In this document: positions 57,038-64,000 of the stretch, in pieces
Layout: every line of letters begins with the position of its first letter
How positions within the stretch are numbered: the stretch's first letter is position 1
NCBI GenBank assembly: GCA_907164885.2
Contig: OU015491.1
Span: 115,679,288-115,743,287, forward strand
Source of the DNA: Dolomedes plantarius
Lineage: Eukaryota; Arthropoda; Arachnida; Araneae; Dolomedidae
Length of the DNA stretch: 64,000 nt
Direction of reading: 5' to 3'
Position numbers and translations under genes: made by a program
The notes under the pieces: model-generated
Told to the model about the DNA's origin: nothing
The model's input: only the letters and a program-made list of their open reading frames with translations
Databases searched by the model: none

Positions 57038-58575
57038 ATGGAGAAATTTACCGCTTTAAAGAGACAAAAATAAAGTTTGAAAGGAAAAGTAACGCAGATC
57101 GAAAACTTCGTGCAAAACATTAACAGCAGTGATAAAGCGAGCACTGAGCTCCAATTGAAGCTGACGAATGTTAAAAGGCTTCAAGATAAAACCGAAGATT
57201 TGCGCAGTGAATATTATGATTTATCTGAGGATGCAGATTTAGCAAAAATCGAAGAGGAACTTCAAGATTTAGATTCCAGACTGGAAGAATTAGAGGTAAG
57301 CCTAAATTACCTCAATAGTAAACTGTATGCAAGTAATAAACTTGAAAATGATCATATTAAAATAAATAATGCTGATCTGCCAACTTCATCGCCAAATGAT
57401 AAGCTCCCAGAAATCCCGCTTCCACAGTTTTCAGGAAAATACGAGGACTGGAGTCGGTTTAAACTCCAATTTTCTAATTTAATTGATAAAAATGTTGTCT
57501 TATCAGAAACTCAAAAACTATATTATTTACGCGCAGCACTAAAGGATGAAGCAAAACAATTAGAAACTCTATATGACACTTATAAGTCTCTGTTTAATGC
57601 ATTAGATGAACGCTATCAGAACACAAGAATGTTAGTCGAAGCACATATCCTAGCTCTAATGAATTTCGAGAAAATCACGCATGAATAGCCAAAAGAATTA
57701 CGCAATTTGTTAGATTGTATAGATCGAAACTTACGAGCTTTCAGCGTTTTAGAATATAAAAGAAACAATCTTTCAGATATTATGTTGATAAATGTTATTA
57801 CAAGTAAATTGGACAGAGAAACTAGAAAACAATACGAGTTATCTCTGAAATCTAAAGAAGTTCCATCATTAGACGAATTTTTAAATTTCTTAGAAATGCG
57901 AAGTTTGATGATAGAAGGCTTAAACAGAAATTTTTCGGTTAAGTCCAGCCCTAAAAACGTTTCAAATATCTCAAATCGTTCCAAAACTTTCATGATTAAT
58001 TCCAAGGAACATTTAAAACTTTGTGTTTTATGTAAAATCCACACCCTTTACATAAATGCTCACAATTTCAAAATATGAAGGTCTCAAGCAGATATGAATT
58101 CGTTATAAATCAAAAGTTATACTATAACTGTTTAAATTTCCATACTGTATCTCAATGTAAATCGAAATACTTTTGTAGTGTTTGTAAAAAGAAACACCAT
58201 TCATTATTGCATTTATTCGATGAAATGAAAGAAATACATGGAAATCAAAACACATTGCCTCACAACATTAAAAGCGATGATTCAGATAAACAAAATGGCG
58301 CGGATCAGCTTGGCGCTGAAATGAGGATTGTTTTGCTTACTTCCAAGCTTTCAAAAATTGAAAAAGAAAATGCTGCAGTTCAGCAGAGTGTCTTATTAAA
58401 TACTATCGTTATTTATGTTAAACATAAATACGGTAAAAGGGACAAATTTAAAGGCTTGTTGGACAATGGAAGCGAAATAAATCTCATTACTAAGCGTTGT
58501 GCAGAAATTTGGGGGTTAAGAAAAGAGAATATTAAAACTTCAATTTCAGGAATAAACAATTCATTTAGTCAACGC
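57038..58575 (+). pseudogene. BEL/Pao gag and protease N-part, broken
   Basis: ATG at 57038 (MEKFTALKRQK), TAA at 57071-57073, then the same frame to TAG at 57686-57688 and on to about 58038. Residues 57077-57340 are predicted coiled coil (DLDSRLEELEVSLNYLNSKL). KLPEIPLPQFSGKYEDWSRF opens the DUF1759 capsid-like domain, and IMLINVITSKLDRETRKQYE is its later part. A frameshift near 58038 precedes two zinc-binding clusters (CVLCK..., then YYNCLNFHTVSQC with FCSVCKKKHHSLLH). The retropepsin motif at about 58459 reads LLDNGSEINLITKRC: DNG stands where DSG or DTG is expected. A further frameshift follows at about 58575. This Gag packages RNA in active relatives; here it is dead. Confidence 0.88.
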
Positions 58576-58578
58576 TAA

Positions 58579-59880
58579 AGTAAATGCTAATATTTCTAAC
58601 AAAAGAGAGACCTTTTCGGTGAATATAGATTGTATATTGGTTCCTAGAATAACTGAAATTTTCCCAGTAGCAAAACTAGATATATCAAGTGTTAAATTTC
58701 CTAATTATGTGGAACTTACAGATAAAAGTTTTTATTTACCCAGTCAGATTGATTTCTTGATCGGAAATAAAATATTTTTTGAAATTTTGAAAAGTGAAAG
58801 AATTTATACGGAAGATGGAAATTTAATGTTACAGAACACTAAGTTTGGTTGTATAGTAATCGAATCTTTACAACACGAAAAATTTCAAAATCTAATAATT
58901 AAAATAAAAAAAATCTAATAATTATCGTTACTTTTGTTTACTTAATGAAACTAATTTACTTACTAATTTCACTTAAGAACTTTTTCGAAGCAGAACTGAT
59001 ACCGGAAGATAACATTGAATTGATTAAAAGTGCTGATGATAAACTATGTGAACAACGGATTTTGAATACACACAGAAGGGACAATTCAGGCTGATACATT
59101 CTTCAAATGCCGCTTTCAAAGAATCCTAATTGTTTAGGTGAATCCAAACAAAATGCCTTACGAAAACTTGATTGTTTATAGAAAACATTAAATCAAAATC
59201 CCAAATTCTTAGAGCTGTATAAAAAATTTATACATGAATATTTAACCTTAGGTCATATGGAGGAAGTTTTAGAAAATAAAGAACCAGAAATTGTATGTTA
59301 TCTCCCTCACCATGGTGTCTACAGACCTGATAAGGAGACAACCCCTTTAAGAGTAGTATTTAATTCTTCGTCTGTTACGACTTCAGGAGAATCACTAAAT
59401 TCATTACAGTTGAAGGGAGGTATAATCCAGGATGATCTTTTCGCTGTTCTACTTAGATTTCGAAAACACGAATATGCGCTTACTACCGATATAAGAAAAA
59501 TGTTCTGGCAAATTTTGATAGACGATTCTCAACGCGATATATTGCGCATATTTTGGAAGGAAGGGATGAACGAACCTGCTAGGACTTACAGACTGTGCAC
59601 TGTTACATATGGCACGACAAGTGCTCCATTTTTAGCAACGCGATCGCTTAAACAACTTGCCATTAATGATGGAGATCAATATCCACTAGCAGCTTCAGTT
59701 CTTCAATCAGATACATATATGGATGATACCTTAAGCGGAGAATCTGAATTTTCCAAACTTAAGGAGCTACAGTCTCAGTTAATAAAGTTGTTGAAGACTG
59801 GAGGTACGGATTTACACAAATGGTGCACAAAACACCCTAGTTTATTTACAGATCCATCTCAAATTAATCCTGAATATTAT
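58579..59880 (+). pseudogene. BEL/Pao protease end and reverse transcriptase, broken
   Basis: 58579-58918 continues the DUF1758 protease region (SQIDFLIGNKIFFEILKSER, then LMLQNTKFGCIV). After a poorly conserved linker with stops (58919-59215), reverse transcriptase is open from about 59220: YLPHHGVYRPDKETTPLRVV with the motif A region FNSSS, ALTTDIRKMFWQI (catalytic aspartate) and SDTYMDDTLSG, whose YMDD at 59716-59727 holds the other two catalytic aspartates. LHKWCTKHPSLFTDP is the last element-specific text before the Gypsy LTR begins at 59881. The reverse-transcriptase block itself is intact for about 208 codons. Confidence 0.9.
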
Positions 59881-60375
59881 TGTCGAACCCTCTTCACTTC
59901 TACGGGTTCGCTTTTGGTTCGTTTCGTAATCCGACGTTTGCAATGGTACACAAGTAAATTTTCACACAAGTAACGTCACAGAGTTCAGTACCACACCAGT
60001 GAATATTCAAAGTTTTATTTTCTTTTGCAAGCTCAAACACAACACTAATTTATCTACAAACTTATTTTACAGTATTATATACAAAAATCTAACTAAGTCA
60101 ATCATCTAGATTCTGACTGCTATCTAACAAGGCCTAGTGCGTCTTCTAGGTCTCAATACACCCACGCAGTTTTCTCGTCTGCCTGACTCTCTCAAGAGCC
60201 AACAACCGCAGACTAAAACACCACACGCCTTCTCTCGCGTGGGCACAAGCAGTCTCTCCGACGTCCCCCTGACTTCTGCACGGGGCACTGTCAACAATCT
60301 CGAATCCCTTATCGAGCCGGGGTCATTGCCTTACCCCCCCTGCCTCCTTGAGAAGAGAGTAGCAGGGACAAGACA
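59881..60375 (-). repeat. Gypsy 3' LTR (with respect to the minus strand)
   Basis: Ends TGTCGAACC at 59881 and GACAAGACA at 60375. It matches 62244-62741 with roughly 15-18 differences over 495 bp (about 3 percent). Confidence 0.88.
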
Positions 60376-60984
60376 ACATAACTACAAATGACATAAATTC
60401 CAATAATAATAATAAACAAAATAAACACTCCTAGCAGTAAACATTATCATAATTACCACTATTTGGAGCTTCATGTCCAAAACTATTAATAGCTAACGGT
60501 ACACAGGTAAAATAAAATGAAATACTAATATCAAAATGCAAATCTTCATAACTATGAAATAATTAAAATTACGCAGGTAACATAAAATGAAATATGAATA
60601 ATCAAAATGCCTATCTTCATAACTCTGAAATAACTAAAGATAATAGAATATCAATTATAAATAAAGGAAATGAGCTTCTTACCTTACTGGACACCTCATA
60701 AAATATATTTACCACATAAACTACATAATATCCATACTCGTTAAGATACTGCAACTAAGAAAGAAAAATAAATATTGTTAAAACACTACATATAAAGAAA
60801 AGTATTTAAAAATTTCCACACTAAGTCCATCGTAAAAGTTCGTGACTTCTGATAGTTAGTCCTCGACTGGAAGACACGACACAGCATCTGCATTTGCCAG
60901 TTTCGCTCCTGGCCGATGAGCAATAGAGATCTCACAAAGTTTCGAAGCGTTGTACACTGTCTCTTTAAACTTTTGGAAGGTAGC

Positions 60985-61971
60985 TTAGAGCACCTTAGAC
61001 CACGGAATGTTCTCGGACACTCGTTTCTTTGTCAGCTCCGTTAAGGGATGTACTAACTCGGAATAGTTATTGATATAATCCATATAATAGTCACACAGTT
61101 CTAACAGATGTCTCGAGCACTTCATATTTGCACCAGCAAAATCACAACTTTTAACATTGATAGTAGATTCTGGACCTGCTAATTTTCCTTGAATCAGGTC
61201 TATTTGCTCCAAATTTTCTTTCATCTGCATATTCACCTTCGGTTTTAAAGTCTTTCTTACGGTTTCCAAAGAGCCGTAATTTTCTTGCTCTTCTCTGAAT
61301 TTCGGCGATTCCGCGTCGGGCATTTTAGTTTCGTTATCAGCACCCTCATTATTTCTTGAATCAATCTCAAAACATACAGTGCGAGGCTCCCCGTCCGCAT
61401 TTCGCTGACCCCTTTCACCCCTGAGTGAAGGGTCGACATTTTCCCCCTCGCAGGGCACTGCGCGTTCCTCAGCAAGAGGTGGTCTTGTTTCACAATCTTC
61501 GACCCAGCTGTGTTCGCCGGCATTCATAAGCGACTGCTCAGTTCTTGGGGGCAATAAACAGGACACATTCAGCTTATTATTCGAGGCGACTATCTCTACG
61601 GGCTGCGAGATTAGGTCCCCTTGTCTGCGAGCATGTGACATAATTGGCGCTTGGCCGACATTTGCTTCGCGTCTCTCTCCAAAGGCGAGAACTACGTTCG
61701 TTTCGTAATTCGGCACATACAATGAATGCAAAATAGGAATTTGTGTTGCACTATCACTTACTGGTGTAATTTTGCATCCATTGATGAAAAGATCCACATT
61801 CTCTAAAGGCTCGATTGGAATTTCTGGTTGGAAATATTTAGCTTCCACCTTTGCTGCTATCGGTTCATTGCAATTTTTGTTCACGCTCTGGGCCCTTATT
61901 ATCTCTAATTCATGTTGTCGATTTTCATTCTTTTTCCTATCTTCTACCGTAGTGGTCAGCAACTGTTTCAC
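60985..61971 (-). CDS. fused Gypsy open frame: leader, protease and end of reverse-transcriptase region
   Basis: An uninterrupted 328-codon frame. The listed start is a GTG at 61969-61971; the frame is open about 40 bp further upstream without ATG, so the true start is unknown. The N-terminal 40 residues are charged (DRKKNENRQHELEIIRAQSV), like a Gypsy gag end. NVDLFINGCKITPVSDSATQ looks like a retropepsin flap/active-site region with DSA in place of DSG or DTG. A middle of about 150 residues is rich in acidic residues and Arg-Gly, without a family I know. The C-terminal DYYMDYINNYSELVHPLTEL, then TKKRVSENIPW, is the connection that follows reverse transcriptase in Gypsy pol. Thus large parts are missing between, yet the frame is preserved. 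It could be a non-autonomous element's product or a chance in-frame deletion. Confidence 0.7.
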   Translation of the reverse strand: MKQLLTTTVEDRKKNENRQHELEIIRAQSVNKNCNEPIAAKVEAKYFQPEIPIEPLENVDLFINGCKITPVSDSATQIPILHSLYVPNYETNVVLAFGERREANVGQAPIMSHARRQGDLISQPVEIVASNNKLNVSCLLPPRTEQSLMNAGEHSWVEDCETRPPLAEERAVPCEGENVDPSLRGERGQRNADGEPRTVCFEIDSRNNEGADNETKMPDAESPKFREEQENYGSLETVRKTLKPKVNMQMKENLEQIDLIQGKLAGPESTINVKSCDFAGANMKCSRHLLELCDYYMDYINNYSELVHPLTELTKKRVSENIPWSKVL

Positions 61972-62243
61972 AAATTCTGTGTCATTGTTATACTCCTCTG
62001 AGTTTATAAATTATTGTTTAAATACAAATAAACTTAAATTTGGGGTTACTACTGCATACAAGTCTTCTGTAACTACCCTTAAATCTTCTCTTCTTAGATC
62101 TTTAATGGTCCACATCTTATTTGGATATTTTCAATGATTTAACTGATCCCCAAAAGTATAAATATTAAAAGCTTCTCACCTGCAAAGACGACTCACTCAC
62201 TTATCCACCAATCCAGGTATCCAAGTGCTGTCGGCTGCGACAG

Positions 62244-62741
62244 TGTCGAACCTCTTTTCACTTCTACGGGTTCGCTTTTGGTTCGTTTCGTAATTCGACG
62301 TTTGCAATGGTACACAAGTAAATTTTCACACAAGTAACGTCACAGAGTTCAGTACCACACCAGTGAATATTCAAAGTTTGATTTTCTTTTGCAAGCTCAA
62401 ACACAACACTAATTTATCTACAAACTTATTTTACAGTATTATATACAAAAATCTAACTAGGTCAATCATCTAGATTCTGACTGTTATCTAACAAGGCCTA
62501 GTGCGTCTTCTAGGTCTCAATACACCCACGCACTTTTCTCGTCTGTCCAACTCTCTCAAGAGCCAACAACCGCAGACTAAAACACCACACGCCTTCTCTC
62601 GCGTGGGCACAAGCAGTCTCTCCGACGTCCCCCTGACTTCTGCACGGGGCACCGTCAACAATCTTGAATCCCTTATCGATCCGGGGTCATTGCCCTACCC
62701 CCCCCCTGCCTCCTTGAGACGAGAATAGCAGGGACAAGACA
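62244..62741 (-). repeat. Gypsy 5' LTR (with respect to the minus strand)
   Basis: Same termini and content as the partner LTR, and longer by a few bases, including an extra C in a poly-C run. On the minus strand it is followed by CTGTCGCAGCCGACAGCACT, where a primer-binding site is expected; no standard TGG start is visible. Confidence 0.88.
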
Positions 62742-62748
62742 AAAAGGG

Positions 62749-64000
62749 GTGACACGTCAATGCTATTAAATCAGACTCTGAATTAGATGTGGTAAAAAGT
62801 TTGAGTATGCTGTGGAAACCTAAAACTGATATATTTACATACACAACCAAGGTTAATCCTAAATTGAATTACACTAAATCAGAAGTGCTTTCACAAATAG
62901 CCAGAATGTTTGATCCTCTTGGTTTAATTGGTCCGGTCATTGCGAAAGCTAAAATCTCTTCCAGCAACTGTGGTTACTGAAAGTTGCATAGCATGAACAA
63001 CTTCCAGAATCTTTAGCTAAGGAGTGGCATGATTTTTCCTTATCACTTTGGAATCTGAATGAATTAAGGATACCTAGATATTGCCTATCCAAGACACCTG
63101 TACGAATATTTCTACATGGGTTCGCAGACGTCTCAGAAAATGCGTATGGTGCATTTATCTTCATACAGTCTATAGCGTATGACAACACTTTAAAAGGTCA
63201 ATTACTCTGCAGTAAATCAAGAGGAGCACCATTGCGAAAGGTAACACAAGAATTAAATGCTTGTCTACTTGTATCTTAACTTATGAGAAAATGTTTAACA
63301 TCATTACATCTACAAGTTGAATCAGTGTTCTTATGGTCAGACTCATCTATCGCTCTTTCTGGGATAAAAACATCGCCTCATGAACTAAAAACTTTAGACG
63401 GGAATAGAGTTAGTAACATTCAACGAGAGTGAAAATGTTCACTGGGGTCACGTCTCCTCCAAGCAGAATCCGGCAGACATTATTTCACGGTTACTAGATG
63501 CTAAAGACCTTTCATCAAGTATTTTGTGGTGGAAAGGGCCTACATTCCTACAAGCGGATATTATTGTTCCAAGGGATATTCCTGACTATCCTTCTACTGA
63601 AAATGAACAATATTTAAATGAATTCAAAGGGCGCTCCCATAAAACTCCAATTCTTACAAGGGACAATTTTTAGATGCATTTTTAAGTTTACCTAATAATT
63701 ATTTGAAGTTAATTCGTATTTTGTCATATATTTTTAGATTTTTTAGTAATTGTAAGACAGGCCACATATTAAAAGGAGCGCTAACCACCAAGGAATTGAG
63801 GTGGTCGGAGATATCTATAAATAAAGCCGTCCAGGTAAGATATTTTGAAAAGGAGATTATCAATATTCAAAGGGAGAACCTGTTCCCAAAGGTAGTGAAT
63901 TGCAAAATTTAAATCCATTTTTAAACGAAAACAATATTTTAAGAGTCGGTGGTCGCTTAGGCAATTTTGACTTAAAGTTTGATCAGAAACACCCCATTAT
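62749..64000 (+). pseudogene. BEL/Pao pol: RNase H, connection and integrase start, broken
   Basis: Resumes with SELDVVKSLSMLWKPKTDIF and SQIARMFDPLGLIGPVIAKA, the thumb/RNase H boundary of BEL pol. A frameshift near 62955 is followed by RNase H with FADVSENAYGAFIF and FLWSDSSIAL carrying acidic catalytic residues. VHWGHVSSKQNPADIISRLL is next, then ILWWKGPTFLQ, the segment before integrase. 63703-63912 is the spacer helix region (LTTKELRWSEISINKAVQ). From about 63905 ILRVGGRL starts the integrase zinc-binding domain, cut by the window edge. At least four stops or frameshifts. Confidence 0.88.

Larger units (their letters stand above)
59881..62741 (-). mobile_element. Gypsy-type LTR element nested in BEL pol, internally deleted
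   Basis: Two direct LTRs (59881-60375 and 62244-62741) enclose 1.87 kb with a minus-strand frame. The orientation follows from that frame. The flanks ATTAT and AAAAG do not match, so a target duplication is not evident; some BEL sequence may be missing at the right junction. Full Gypsy elements are 5 kb or more, so most of gag and pol is deleted. Confidence 0.88.
56799..64000 (+). mobile_element. BEL/Pao LTR retrotransposon, interrupted, running off the window
   Basis: 5' LTR, primer-binding site, gag and pol follow in order on the plus strand. Pol is cut at about 59880 by an opposite-strand Gypsy element and resumes near 62749. The sequence ends within the integrase zinc-binding region, so integrase, 3' LTR and target duplication lie outside. 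Gag and pol carry several stops and frameshifts. Confidence 0.88.

Overview
The window is a low-GC, intron-free-looking stretch of a repeat-rich animal genome. I find no host gene. Everything with coding character is a mobile-element relic: mariner, Tc1, Tigger/pogo and piggyBac transposons, jockey-type non-LTR retrotransposons, and BEL/Pao and Gypsy LTR elements. There are also tRNA-derived SINEs, foldback elements, long (TA)n tracts and tandem repeats. This mixture, and the style of the protein relics (a three-zinc-knuckle jockey ORF1, several Tc1 lineages, BEL with DUF1759/DUF1758), fit an arthropod. A chelicerate, especially a spider, is my best guess from recalled resemblance, not from a search.

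Layout. 1-6.0 kb: a mariner split by a 4.8 kb piggyBac-like element that itself holds a Gypsy-like LTR. 6.2-7.8 kb: a solo LTR of the same family with a perfect 5-bp target duplication. 8.6-9.5 kb: a TA-flanked pogo-like non-autonomous element. 11.3-12.3 kb: Tc1 relic. 12.6-15.2 kb: minus-strand jockey-like LINE carrying only ORF1 and ending in a degenerate AT-rich tandem tract. 17.0-17.6 kb: piggyBac MITE with GC-rich ends. 19.6-22.2 kb: two SINEs and then the most unusual locus, a four-unit tandem array whose units are joined by 45 bp matching the 3' half of tRNA-Trp including CCA. 24.2 kb: SINE. 27.3-28.8 kb: another copy of the 1.54 kb LTR. 29.9-32.1 kb: an internally deleted piggyBac with both TTAA sites. 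32.9-34.5 kb: internally deleted Tigger. 36-44 kb: Tc1 relic, a mariner fragment and three copies of a 1.2-1.5 kb dispersed repeat, two of which contain a tRNA-like segment on the opposite strand. 43.8-46.4 kb: two different Tc1 elements almost end to end. 46.5 kb: solo LTR inside a (TA)n tract. 48-50 kb: LINE 3' ends, one broken by a 474-bp insertion with 15-bp target duplication, the other by a 762-bp TTAA-flanked foldback. 53.5-54.5 kb: LINE RNase H and tail relics. 56.8-64 kb: a BEL/Pao element running off the window edge, broken in its pol gene by an opposite-strand, internally deleted Gypsy element with two LTRs about 3 percent diverged.

No genes act together here as a pathway. The organisation is historical: layers of insertion, internal deletion and decay. 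Only one long frame (the 328-codon Gypsy frame at 60985-61971) is free of stops; every other transposase or pol relic has stops, frameshifts or deletions. Identifications come from reading translated sequence against remembered families; no database was consulted.
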